From: a bacterium
Lineage (GTDB): Bacteria > Actinomycetota > Acidimicrobiia > Acidimicrobiales > CATQHL01
NCBI GenBank assembly: GCA_028819945.1
Contig: JAPPKQ010000180.1
Span: forward strand, 1,663 to 10,066
Direction: 5' to 3'
DNA: 8,404 nt
The notes beneath the pieces are model-generated. The model saw only the letters and a list, made by a program, of their open reading frames with translations, was not told the origin of the DNA and made no database searches. Both the position numbers and the translations under genes were made by a program. Below, in pieces: positions 1 to 7,379 of this stretch; the first letter of the stretch is position 1; each line of letters starts with the position of its first letter.

Positions 1-2
1 CC

Positions 3-3000
3 GTGGTGACGCTCACGCTCGCGGAGGCGGTGCTGGCTGCGGCCATCGACACGGTGACGGTGGCCTACACCGAGCCGGCGACGGGCAAGCTCAAGGACGC
101 GGACCACGCGGGGCTCCCGGTGACGGGGTTCGTGGGCGCGAAGACGGTGACCAACAACACGCCGGCGGATACGACGCTGCCCACGCTCCAGAGCGCATCG
201 GTGAACGGGCGGACGGTGAAGCTCATCTTCAGCGAGGCGCTGGACGAGACCGTGACGATTGGCGGCGGTCCGGCCCTCCCGTTTTTCCAGCAGATCGTCG
301 GCGGGAGCCTCACGAACGCCACGAACGCCTCGGTCTCCGGTCGCACCGTGACCCTGACGTTCCCCCTCAGTGGCCAGGTCCGGCACGGCCAGAGGGTGAA
401 CGTGTGGTACAGCGCGCCGCCTGCCGCCGCCCGCCAGTTCAGGGACCTGTCCGGCAACCGGCTTGCGACAACGAACGCCGGCGACTGGACGGTGACCAAC
501 AACACGCCGCCGGCGTTCTCCTCGGCGGCGGTGAACGGGGCGACGCTGGAGATCACCTTCGACGGGGAGCTGGCCACGGACGCGGGGTCGCTGCCTGCGG
601 CGGGCGACTTCGCGGTGACGGTGGGCGGGAGCGCGGCGGACCTGGCGGAGGGCGACCCGGTGATCGCCGGCGCGACGGTGACGCTGACGCTGGCCTCGGC
701 GGTGATTGCCACCGACGCGGTGACGGTGAGCTACACGCCGGGCGCGAACAAGCTCAAGGACCACGACGCTGCGATGAACCCGGTGCCGGCGTTCACCGGC
801 CAGACCGCGACCAACAACACGGAGGCGGATACGACGGTGCCGGCGGTCGAGAGCATCGTGGTGAACGGGTCGACGCTGACCGTCACCTTCGACGAGGACC
901 TGGACGAGAGCGTGACGGTTCCGGGGACCACGTTCAGGGCAAGGATCGGCGCCGGCCCCGTCCAAGATGCCACGAGTGTCTCGGTCTCCGGTCGCGCCGT
1001 GACCGTGACGTTGGCCACCGCCGCTCGGCACGGCCAGTCCGTGACCGTGTGGAACGCCACCGGCGGTCCTTCCAACACGCTGGTCAAGGACCGCTCCGGC
1101 AACGAGATGGAGATCTGGGGTTTCGACGGCCGGACGGCGACCAACAACACGCCGCCGGCGTTCTCCTCGGCGGCGGTGAACGGGGCGACGCTGGAGATCA
1201 CCTTCGACGGGGCGCTGGACGAGAGCTCGGTGCCGGCGGCGGGCGACTTCGCGGTGACGGTGGACGGGAGCGCGGCGGCCCTGGCGGACACGAACCCGGT
1301 TGCCGTCAACGGAGCCGTGGTAACGCTGACCCTCGCCAAGGCGGTGCTGCGCGTCGACGCGGTGACGGTGAGCTACACGCCGGGCACGAACAAGCTCAAG
1401 GACTCGGACCACGCGGGGCTCCCGGTGACGGGGTTCGTGGACGCGAAGACGGCGACCAACAACACGCCGGCGGACGGGACGGCGCCGGGCGCGCCGACGA
1501 TCGACCTGGTGCGGATCGTCTCGTGGCCGACCCACGACGCGGACGCCGACGGCACGCACGACACCTACATCCGCGGCGACCGGATCCTCGTCGACGTGGT
1601 GTTCGACGAGGAGGTCGCGGTCACCGGCGCAGGCGACGTGCGGCTGCGCCTGGACGTGGGCGCGAACGACGCCGACCAGCTCAACAGCAGGAAGACGCTC
1701 GCGCTGCAAGGCGTGTACATCGGCGGCCGGACGCTGCGCTTCGCCTACACGGTGGGGGTCGGGAGCGATTGCGGCACGGACAGTGCGAGCGGCGACTGCG
1801 ACAGCGACGGCGTGTGGGTGCAGGTCGACCAGTCGAACAACCAGGTGGTGTGGGAGCCGCACGCCGACCAGAAGGTGGTGAGCGCGATCACGGGCGTCGC
1901 CGCGAACCTGACGACGAACCACCTGATCGAGGACCTGCCGGCCACGCTCAACCCGCGGCACAAGGTGGACGGCGCGAAGACGGGCGTCGCGGGGCCGACG
2001 GTGGAGAGCGCGACGGTGAACGGCCCCACGCTGACGGTGACCTTCGACAAGAACCTGGCCGCGCCGGCGGACCCGGTCGAGCTGAGGCGCTCTCTGACCG
2101 TGAGGGGCGCCGGCACCATCCACGGCGGCGACCCCAACGACGAGCAGAGCCCCAGGGGGGTCTCGGTGAGCGGCAAGAGGCTGACGCTGACGCTGGGCGC
2201 CGGCGCGCGCGCCGGCGAGACCGTCATGCTGAGCTACGGGGGCAATGAGCTGAAGGGCGCCGACGGCGAGCGGGCGCCGATGTTCAGGGACCTGGCGGTG
2301 ACGAACGCCACGCCGGGGGCGGCGCGGCCGACGCCGCTGAGCGCGACGGTGTCGCATACGACGTTGCAGGTGGTCTTCGACGGGCCGCTGGACGGGGCGT
2401 CGGCACCGGCCGGGAGCGCCTTCCTGGTCGAGGCGCAGCGCCTGGACGACTCCCTGGACTACATCCGGGGCACGGGCACGGCGGCCGTCAGCGGGAACAT
2501 GGTCACGGTGCGGCTGGCCAAGGCGCCGGAAGAGAACGAGTTGGTCAGCGTGTCCTACACCAGGCCGGACGCCAACCCGCTGCAGGGCGCCGTCCGGGAC
2601 AGGCCCGCCGTGCTGTCGTTCCGCGGTTTCACGGTCGGGACGGTGGTGTTGGTCGACATCGAGCCGCCGACGTTCGAGGACGGCGAAGCCATCGAGATCG
2701 AGTCGGCCGGGATGGAATCCAGGGCGGTCCTGCGGTTCAACGAGGCGCTGGACGAGTCCTCGGTGCCCGCGGCCGGGGACTTCGAGGTGAGGCTGGATGA
2801 CGACCCGGCGACGGTCACGGACGTCGCTGTCAGGGGCAACAGCGTGGTCCTGACGGTGAACGAGTTAGTTACCATGGACTTCCTGGTGTCGTACACGCCC
2901 GGGACGAACCCGATTCGGGACCGGGCGGGCAACAACGCGGCGGAGCTCAGCAACGAGGAGCTGACCGTCCTGCACGGGTCCGGCGCACCGGTATTCCAGT

Positions 3001-3668
3001 CGGCGACGGTGGACGGCGTCCGGGTGACGCTGACTTACAACAGGACCCTCGACCCGTCGAGCTTGCCGGCTCCGGGGGCCTTCTCGTTCCACCTTCCGGA
3101 CCACCCGACCGACGGGCGGCGTCGCTACGGGCGCAACGTCACCGCCGTCGCGGTGGAGGGCAAGACGCTGGTGCTGAGCCTGGACCACCCGGTGCACCCC
3201 TGCGGAGGTGTGTACTTTGCCGGGGACGTGCCCAGAATCGTGCAGCAGCCGTTCACGGTGACCTACGAGAAGCCCGCCACGGACCCCGTCCGGCAGCTCG
3301 ACGGGACGGACGCGGTCGCCTTCGCCGCCCGGGCGGTGACGAACGCGCGCGCGGGCCAGTGCAAGGCGCGCATCAACGGGGCGAGGGAGGGCAGCGTCAT
3401 CCTGACCGCCGAGCGGCCGTTCGCGAAGGATTCGGAGCTGCGCAAGGAATGGTTCACGGTCACGGCGTCGGGCGGTCCGGTGACGGTGACGGGGGCGGCG
3501 TTCTCGGCGGAGAACCCGCGCGAGCTCGTGCTGACGCTCGACCGCGCGTTCGCGCCGGGCGAGACGGCGACGGTGAGCTACCGCCGCCCGGAGGGCGCGC
3601 GCGGGCTGTGGGACGTGGACGGCAACCAGCTTGCGGACGTGGTGGACATGCCGGTGGCGATGAAGCCG
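3..3668 (+). repeat. SwmB-like/Ig-like tandem repeat array within the adhesin, with an A-B higher-order period
   Basis: About ten units of roughly 100-125 codons, broken once by an Asp-rich segment near 1469-1995. Most early units end in a TNNTP-like linker. Two unit types alternate at the left end. Type A carries SVSGRxVTxT, RHGQxVxVW and RDxSGN (165-507 and 823-1152). Type B carries PPAFSSAAVNGATLEITFDG (508-822 and 1153-1468). The A+B pair recurs at 645 bases (215 codons): positions 494-567 match 1139-1212 base for base. The tail of the first, cut unit matches 1405-1440 exactly at 100-135. Such identity suggests recent duplication or gene conversion, whereas units right of ~2000 have diverged. 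The SwmB family assignment is from pattern memory, not a profile search. Confidence 0.8.
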
Positions 3669-6600
3669 CGGGCGGCGCCTGCCGCCCCCGCGGCACCGAC
3701 GCTGGCACAGGCGTCCGAGACCAGTGTGACGCTGACGTGGCCAGCGTCGGATGCCGTCGGCCAGGCCACGGTCACCGGCTACGGCGTGCGCTACCGGCAA
3801 CACGGGGCGGCCGAGTGGGCGGGCCATGCCCACACCGGTACCGGCACGTCGGCGACCATTCCGGCGCTGGTGCCCGGCTACCGCTTCGAGGCGCAGGTGC
3901 GGGCCACCGGCCCGGGCGGCGACAGCCCCTGGTCGGACTCCGGCTGGGGCCACACCGGAGCGGCGCGCTTCGTCAGCGCCACGACGGAGGAGAAAGGGCG
4001 CGGGCTGTTCCTCACGTTCACCAAGGACATCCTGATCTCGGGCCTGCACACGGCCTACACGGTGCGGGTCGACGGCGAACGCCGGGCCACGCGGCAAGCC
4101 TTCTGGGAAGACAACACGGTGGGCCTGGTGCTGTTGGAGCCGGTGTGGTCGGGCCAGACGGTGACGGTGGCCTACGCCAGGCCGTCGGGCCGCACGCGGC
4201 TGCACGACGCCGACGAGCTGGCCATCGACAGCTTCGGCCCCGAGACGGTGAGCAACGTGTCCACCGCGGCGGCGCCGTTGCCGCCGCTGACCGCTTCGTT
4301 CGCGGGCCTGCCGGCGCGCCACGACGGCGCCAGCCGGTTCACCTTCGAGCTTGTCTTCAGCGAGGACTTCGGCGGGCGCCTGGACTACCGGGTGCTGCGC
4401 GACCAGGCCCTGCAGGCAGCGGGCGGCCGGGTGACCGACGCGCGGCGCCTGGCGCAGTACGCCAACCGCGCCTGGATCATCGAGGTGCGGCCGTGGTCCG
4501 CCGAGGACGTCACGGTGACCCTGGCAGTGACCACGGACTGCGCCGCGGACGGCGCCGTCTGCACGCCCGACGGCCGGCCGCTGTCGAACTCGCTGACGGC
4601 GACGGTGGCAGGACCGCCGCGCAACACCCCGGCCACCGGCGCGCCGACGATTACCGGCACGGCGCAGGCGGGTGAGACGCTGAGCGCCTCCACCGCCGGC
4701 ATCGCCGACGGCGACGGCCTGACCGGCGCCAGGTTCGCCTGGCAGTGGATCGCCAACGACGGTGCCGGGGACACCGACATCGCCGGCGCCACGGCTGCGA
4801 GCTACACCCTCGCCGATGCCGACGTGGGCAAGCGCATCAAGGTGCGGGTGGCCTTCACCGACGACCGCGGGCACGCGGAGGCGCTGACCAGCGCCCCGAC
4901 CGCGGCCGTCGTTCCCCGGCCGCTTCTGGCCTCGTTCGTGGGCGTCCCGGCGGAGCACGACGGCAAGAAGCTGTTCAGCTTCGAGCTGGTCTTCAGCGAC
5001 AACTTCGGCGGACGGTTCGACTACAAGGCGCTGCGCGACCGGGCGCTGCAGGTGAGCGGCGGCCGGGTGGTCGACGCCAAGCGCCTGGCGCCGGGCCGCA
5101 ACGACCGCTGGACGATCTCGGTGCGCCCGGCCTCTTACGAGGCCGTGACGGTGACGCTGCCGGCCGGTTCGGTGGTCACGGAATCCGGCCGCACGCTGGC
5201 GAACACGCTGACGGCGACGGTGACCGGTCCGGCCCTGCTGTCGGTGGCCGACGCGCGCGGCGAGGAGGGCGTAGACGCCGCCCTCACGTTCGCGGTCAGC
5301 CTGAGCCGCGCCGCGTCAGGCCCGGTGACGGTGGACTACGTGACCCTGGACGGCACCGCGGTGGCCGGCGAGGACTACACCCGCACGCGCGGCACCCTGA
5401 CCTTTGCGCCGGGCGAGACGGAGAAGTCGGTAGCGGTGCCGATCCTCGACGACGCCATCGACGAGGGCGAGGAGACCTTCACCCTGAAGCTGCGCAACGC
5501 CCAGGGCGCCTGGCTCCTCGACGGCGAGGCGACCGGCACCATCGAGAACGACGACCCGATGCCCAAGGCGTGGACGGCGCGCTTCGGGCGCACCGTGGCG
5601 GTGCACGTGGTGGACGCCGTGGAGGCGCGCCTGGAAGGCGCCTCCGAGTCTTGGGTGCAGGTCGGCGGCCACCGCCTGGGCGGCCCGGCGGCTGACGTGC
5701 ACGAAACGGTGCGGCGCCTGGCGCCGGAACGGGATTTGTGGGCCGAAGCCGAGGCCGCCGATCCGGCCGGGCAGACGCGGACCTTCAGGGACCTGCTGCT
5801 GGGCAGCGCCTTCCACCTGGCGTCGAACGGCGAAGACGCCGCAACCGGTCCGCGCCTCAGCGCCTGGGGCCGGGTGGCGACCAGCGGCTTCGACGGTGTT
5901 GAGGACAAGGTAAGCCTCGACGGCACCGTGACCACGGCCACCCTCGGCGTCGACGGGGTGTGGAAGCGCTGGCTCACGGGGTTGGTGCTGGCCTACAGCG
6001 AGGGCGACGGCTCGTTCACCCATACCGACATGCCGGGCGGCGACCTGACGAGCTCGCTGACCAGCCTGCATCCCTACGTCAGCTACACGCTCAACGACCG
6101 CGTGCGCCTGTGGGGGGTGGTGGGCTACGGCAGCGGCGCCCTGCGCCTCAGTCTGGCGGATCAGGCGCCCATGGATACCGACCTGACGATGCGGATGGGC
6201 GCCGTGGGTGTACGCGGCACCCTGCTGCAACCGTCGCAGCCGGGCGGCCTGCAGCTGGCCGTGCGCTCCGACGTGCTGTGGATGGGCATGGACAGCGCCG
6301 CGGCGCACAACCTGGCGGCGACGCAGGCCGACGCCAGCCGCCTGCGCCTGGTGCTGGAGGGCTCGCGGCCGGTGGCCCTGGCCGGCGGCGGCTCGTTCGT
6401 CCCGTCGCTGGAAGTGGGCCTGCGCCACGACGGCGGCGACGCCGAGACCGGCACCGGCGTCGAGGTCGGCGGGCGGCTGCGCTACGCCTCGGCCTGGGGT
6501 CTGAGCATCGAGGCGTCGGTGCGCACCCTGCTGGCGCACGAGGCGGCGGACTACACGGAATGGGGCGCCAGCGGCGCCCTGCGTTTCGATCCCGGCCGCC

Positions 6601-6959
6601 AGGGCAAGGGCTTCACTGCCTCCGTCGTGCCGACGTGGGGCGCGGCGGCCAGCGGCACGTCCAGGCTGTGGGACCAGCAGGGCGCCACCGGCCTGGTGCC
6701 GGCCGACGCCCTGGCGCCCACGGCGGCGGGCCGGCTGGATGCGGAGTTGGGATACGGCGTGGCCACCCTGCGGGGGCGCGGCCTGTTGACGCCGTATGCG
6801 CGGGTGGCGCTGACGGAAGGGGCCGACCAGGCCTGGCACCTGGGGACGCGGCTGCTGCTGGCCGAAAGCCTCAACTTCAGCCTGGAGGCCAGCCGCCGGG
6901 CGCGGGAGGGCGAGACGGCGGCGCACGAGCTGGCGCTTCGCGCCAACCTGGGGTTTTAA
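3..6959 (+). CDS. Giant autotransporter-like surface adhesin with SwmB-like repeats, FnIII, Calx-beta and C-terminal outer-membrane barrel (5'-truncated)
   Basis: The frame is open from the left edge, inside a repeat, so the true start and signal peptide lie upstream; the first visible GTG is not a start. Visible length is 2318 residues. Domain order (visible residues): SwmB-like beta-sandwich repeats 1-489 (signatures such as LxITFDGxLDESSVPAAGDFxV and VTVSYTPGxNKLKD); an Asp-rich Ig-like segment ~490-664 (DADADGTHDTY, one Cys pair); more SwmB-like repeats ~665-1222; fibronectin type III ~1223-1318; another SwmB-like repeat to ~1423; module X1 ~1424-1537; Ig-like domain ~1538-1636 (TLSAS, FAWQWI, DVGKRIKVRV); module X2 to ~1743; Calx-beta ~1744-1852 (GTAVAGEDY, DEGEETFTLKL, IENDD). 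The C-terminal ~390 residues (from ~1930) show alternating amphipathic strands and end in Phe, as autotransporter barrels do. I count only six cysteines, mostly in close pairs. A cell-surface adhesion role is inferred from the domains; the barrel family and export route are not proven. Confidence 0.9.
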   Translation: MVTLTLAEAVLAAAIDTVTVAYTEPATGKLKDADHAGLPVTGFVGAKTVTNNTPADTTLPTLQSASVNGRTVKLIFSEALDETVTIGGGPALPFFQQIVGGSLTNATNASVSGRTVTLTFPLSGQVRHGQRVNVWYSAPPAAARQFRDLSGNRLATTNAGDWTVTNNTPPAFSSAAVNGATLEITFDGELATDAGSLPAAGDFAVTVGGSAADLAEGDPVIAGATVTLTLASAVIATDAVTVSYTPGANKLKDHDAAMNPVPAFTGQTATNNTEADTTVPAVESIVVNGSTLTVTFDEDLDESVTVPGTTFRARIGAGPVQDATSVSVSGRAVTVTLATAARHGQSVTVWNATGGPSNTLVKDRSGNEMEIWGFDGRTATNNTPPAFSSAAVNGATLEITFDGALDESSVPAAGDFAVTVDGSAAALADTNPVAVNGAVVTLTLAKAVLRVDAVTVSYTPGTNKLKDSDHAGLPVTGFVDAKTATNNTPADGTAPGAPTIDLVRIVSWPTHDADADGTHDTYIRGDRILVDVVFDEEVAVTGAGDVRLRLDVGANDADQLNSRKTLALQGVYIGGRTLRFAYTVGVGSDCGTDSASGDCDSDGVWVQVDQSNNQVVWEPHADQKVVSAITGVAANLTTNHLIEDLPATLNPRHKVDGAKTGVAGPTVESATVNGPTLTVTFDKNLAAPADPVELRRSLTVRGAGTIHGGDPNDEQSPRGVSVSGKRLTLTLGAGARAGETVMLSYGGNELKGADGERAPMFRDLAVTNATPGAARPTPLSATVSHTTLQVVFDGPLDGASAPAGSAFLVEAQRLDDSLDYIRGTGTAAVSGNMVTVRLAKAPEENELVSVSYTRPDANPLQGAVRDRPAVLSFRGFTVGTVVLVDIEPPTFEDGEAIEIESAGMESRAVLRFNEALDESSVPAAGDFEVRLDDDPATVTDVAVRGNSVVLTVNELVTMDFLVSYTPGTNPIRDRAGNNAAELSNEELTVLHGSGAPVFQSATVDGVRVTLTYNRTLDPSSLPAPGAFSFHLPDHPTDGRRRYGRNVTAVAVEGKTLVLSLDHPVHPCGGVYFAGDVPRIVQQPFTVTYEKPATDPVRQLDGTDAVAFAARAVTNARAGQCKARINGAREGSVILTAERPFAKDSELRKEWFTVTASGGPVTVTGAAFSAENPRELVLTLDRAFAPGETATVSYRRPEGARGLWDVDGNQLADVVDMPVAMKPRAAPAAPAAPTLAQASETSVTLTWPASDAVGQATVTGYGVRYRQHGAAEWAGHAHTGTGTSATIPALVPGYRFEAQVRATGPGGDSPWSDSGWGHTGAARFVSATTEEKGRGLFLTFTKDILISGLHTAYTVRVDGERRATRQAFWEDNTVGLVLLEPVWSGQTVTVAYARPSGRTRLHDADELAIDSFGPETVSNVSTAAAPLPPLTASFAGLPARHDGASRFTFELVFSEDFGGRLDYRVLRDQALQAAGGRVTDARRLAQYANRAWIIEVRPWSAEDVTVTLAVTTDCAADGAVCTPDGRPLSNSLTATVAGPPRNTPATGAPTITGTAQAGETLSASTAGIADGDGLTGARFAWQWIANDGAGDTDIAGATAASYTLADADVGKRIKVRVAFTDDRGHAEALTSAPTAAVVPRPLLASFVGVPAEHDGKKLFSFELVFSDNFGGRFDYKALRDRALQVSGGRVVDAKRLAPGRNDRWTISVRPASYEAVTVTLPAGSVVTESGRTLANTLTATVTGPALLSVADARGEEGVDAALTFAVSLSRAASGPVTVDYVTLDGTAVAGEDYTRTRGTLTFAPGETEKSVAVPILDDAIDEGEETFTLKLRNAQGAWLLDGEATGTIENDDPMPKAWTARFGRTVAVHVVDAVEARLEGASESWVQVGGHRLGGPAADVHETVRRLAPERDLWAEAEAADPAGQTRTFRDLLLGSAFHLASNGEDAATGPRLSAWGRVATSGFDGVEDKVSLDGTVTTATLGVDGVWKRWLTGLVLAYSEGDGSFTHTDMPGGDLTSSLTSLHPYVSYTLNDRVRLWGVVGYGSGALRLSLADQAPMDTDLTMRMGAVGVRGTLLQPSQPGGLQLAVRSDVLWMGMDSAAAHNLAATQADASRLRLVLEGSRPVALAGGGSFVPSLEVGLRHDGGDAETGTGVEVGGRLRYASAWGLSIEASVRTLLAHEAADYTEWGASGALRFDPGRQGKGFTASVVPTWGAAASGTSRLWDQQGATGLVPADALAPTAAGRLDAELGYGVATLRGRGLLTPYARVALTEGADQAWHLGTRLLLAESLNFSLEASRRAREGETAAHELALRANLGF
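4273..5231 (+). repeat. Duplicated ~110-residue module (X1, X2) flanking an Ig-like domain
   Basis: Two paralogous segments (4273-4615 and 4912-5231) share the pattern SFxGxPxxHDGxxxFxFELVFSxxFGGRxDYxxLRDxALQ, then GGRVxDAxRL, a VTVTL strand and a closing LxNxLTATVxGP. The first copy keeps a Cys pair (DCAADGAVCTPDGR); the second has lost it (AGSVVTESGR). Modules of this type sit beside FnIII, Ig-like and Calx-beta domains in other bacterial surface proteins. I know no established name for it, and its ligand is unknown. Confidence 0.65.
5791..6956 (+). other. C-terminal outer-membrane beta-barrel domain of the adhesin
   Basis: From about residue 1930 the protein loses its Ig-like repeat pattern. 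It becomes a run of amphipathic strands with alternating aromatic or aliphatic residues, for example LSAWGRVATSGF, WLTGLVLAYSEG, LHPYVSYTLND, VRLWGVVGYGSG, FVPSLEVGLRHDGG, LTPYARVALTEG and the last strand ELALRANLGF. Gly-rich turns, 'W.RW..G..L.YS.G' motifs and a terminal Phe are typical of autotransporter-type barrels, where the final aromatic residue is part of the BAM recognition signal. No passenger-cleavage site is evident. Confidence 0.75.
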
Positions 6960-6966
6960 GCGGCGC

Positions 6967-6972
6967 AGGTGA
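6967..6972 (+). promoter_or_regulatory. Ribosome binding site of the 81-aa ORF
   Basis: AGGTGA lies six bases before the ATG at 6979 and eight bases after the adhesin stop codon (TAA, 6957-6959). It decides the start of the small ORF and is the main non-statistical support that the ORF is translated. No promoter is visible between the genes, so readthrough from the adhesin is the simplest source of transcript. Confidence 0.55.
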
Positions 6973-6978
6973 ACCGGC

Positions 6979-7224
6979 ATGGCGCAGACGGTGAGAGCAT
7001 CGGTGAAGGCGGTCCTGCAGAGGGCGCGGGATGGCGTTTCGTGCGCGGCGGTTGGCAACCCGTGTGACGCGGCCGGAGGCCGCGACCGCCTGCTTGTGGA
7101 GATGGAGGCCGCCTTCGTCGGCGGGGTGGAAATCACCACCCTGGTGACGCCGCAGGGCCTGCGTGTGGAGGTTCGTTTTGTGAACGAGGGGGAGCCTTCC
7201 CCGGAGGGGGAAGGCGACTGTTGA
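6979..7224 (+). CDS. Small hypothetical protein, 81 aa
   Basis: I do not recognise this protein. The ATG follows the adhesin stop by 19 bases and has a well-placed AGGTGA. The N-terminal third looks helical and basic (QTVRASVKAVLQRARDG). A Cys-containing stretch follows (SCAAVGNPCD), then two or three probable beta strands (LLVEMEAAFVGG, VEITTLVTPQG, LRVEVRFV), and an acidic tail ending in GEGDC. There is no signal peptide or membrane segment. It may be co-transcribed with the adhesin, but nothing ties it functionally to that protein. The last codons lie within a perfect inverted repeat (7194-7215), and the stop overlaps a promoter-like -35. It could still be a chance ORF in GC-rich DNA; start signal and spacing favour a gene. 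Confidence 0.5.
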   Translation: MAQTVRASVKAVLQRARDGVSCAAVGNPCDAAGGRDRLLVEMEAAFVGGVEITTLVTPQGLRVEVRFVNEGEPSPEGEGDC

Positions 7225-7232
7225 AACTTTTT
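7194..7232 (+). terminator. Possible weak terminator overlapping the end of the small ORF
   Basis: GCCTTCCCC (7194-7202) and GGGGAAGGC (7207-7215) form a perfect 9-bp stem with a GGAG loop. A run of five T (7228-7232) follows, but 12 bases after the stem rather than directly. This is off the standard intrinsic-terminator pattern, so termination may be weak or absent. The hairpin may also just protect the mRNA 3' end. Confidence 0.4.
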
Positions 7233-7249
7233 CCGATTTGGTGTACATA
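7221..7249 (+). promoter_or_regulatory. Candidate sigma70-type promoter for the structured leader and ssb
   Basis: TTGAAA (7221-7226; 5 of 6 to the -35 consensus) is separated by 17 bases from TACATA (7244-7249; T, A and A match the -10 at positions 1, 2 and 4). The stretch is clearly AT-richer than its surroundings. A start near 7256 would place the first structured unit at the very 5' end of the transcript. The -10 match is only moderate. Confidence 0.45.
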
Positions 7250-7262
7250 GAAGTCAACCAAA

Positions 7263-7314
7263 AAACCCCGATCACATTCCACATGCAGGGAGTTTTCACG
7301 GGGTTTCCTTCCTG
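7263..7314 (+). ncRNA. Structured RNA unit 1 of a tandem pair: predicted H-type pseudoknot
   Basis: The outer stem AAACCCCG (7263-7270) pairs with CGGGGTTT (7299-7306), 8 bp. Its 28-base loop holds the 14-base core TCACATTCCACATG (7272-7285), then CAGGGAG (7286-7292) and TTTTCA. CAGGGAG is complementary to CTTCCTG (7308-7314) just past the stem, with one G-T wobble, which would make a pseudoknot. Unit 2, 58 bases on, keeps core and layout but changes the sequence of both helices. The connector between outer stem and second helix is short (1-3 bases), so the outer stem may form only 6 bp or the helices may alternate. I do not recognise it as a known RNA family. Confidence 0.65.
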
Positions 7315-7322
7315 GCAAAAAC

Positions 7323-7371
7323 AGCCGGCTCACATTCCACATGGTCCAAGTTTTAACCGGCTTTCTTGGGT
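7323..7371 (+). ncRNA. Structured RNA unit 2 of a tandem pair: predicted H-type pseudoknot
   Basis: The outer stem AGCCGG (7323-7328) pairs with CCGGCT (7357-7362). The loop again is 28 bases, with TCACATTCCACATG at 7330-7343, GTCCAAG at 7344-7350 and TTTTAA. GTCCAAG pairs with CTTGGGT (7365-7371) through five Watson-Crick and two G-T pairs. Against unit 1, the second and fifth outer-stem pairs are both flipped from C-G to G-C, and four of seven pairs in the second helix have changed on both sides while remaining paired. The wobbles would be A-C mismatches in a transcript of the other strand, so a + strand RNA is favoured. Confidence 0.65.
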
Positions 7372-7379
7372 ACCCGGTC

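Noticed and set aside
404..2248. 614-residue open frame on the + strand in another frame
   Set aside because: Its Arg/Gly/Asp-rich translation is a shifted reading of the adhesin repeats, whose own frame shows clear, repeated domain motifs.
2865..4958. 697-residue open frame on the minus strand
   Set aside because: It lies opposite the adhesin. The translation is Arg/His/Val-rich low-complexity with no domain pattern, as expected from high GC at third codon positions of the real gene.
5316..7139. 607-residue open frame on the minus strand
   Set aside because: Opposite the adhesin barrel and small ORF, with a Gln/Arg/His/Ala-rich shadow composition and no recognisable fold.
7133..7342. Minus-strand ORFs beginning MWNV in the 7263-7371 region, one reading LHVECDRGFLVDFYV
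   Set aside because: The MWNV starts come from the repeated core read backwards, and the two copies are in different frames. The frame runs on into antisense of the small ORF. A decayed gene cannot be fully excluded.
7263..7371. CRISPR array or insertion-sequence end
   Set aside because: Only two copies exist, with no spacer-repeat regularity or cas gene. Some IS21-type elements have multiple terminal repeats that look superficially similar, but no transposase, opposite end or target duplication is visible, and covarying arms are not expected from IS ends.
7263..7371. Type III toxin-antitoxin antitoxin repeats
   Set aside because: Tandem pseudoknots fit the idea, but the units are longer than the usual ToxI repeats and only two in number, and no ToxN-like endoribonuclease gene lies downstream in the window.
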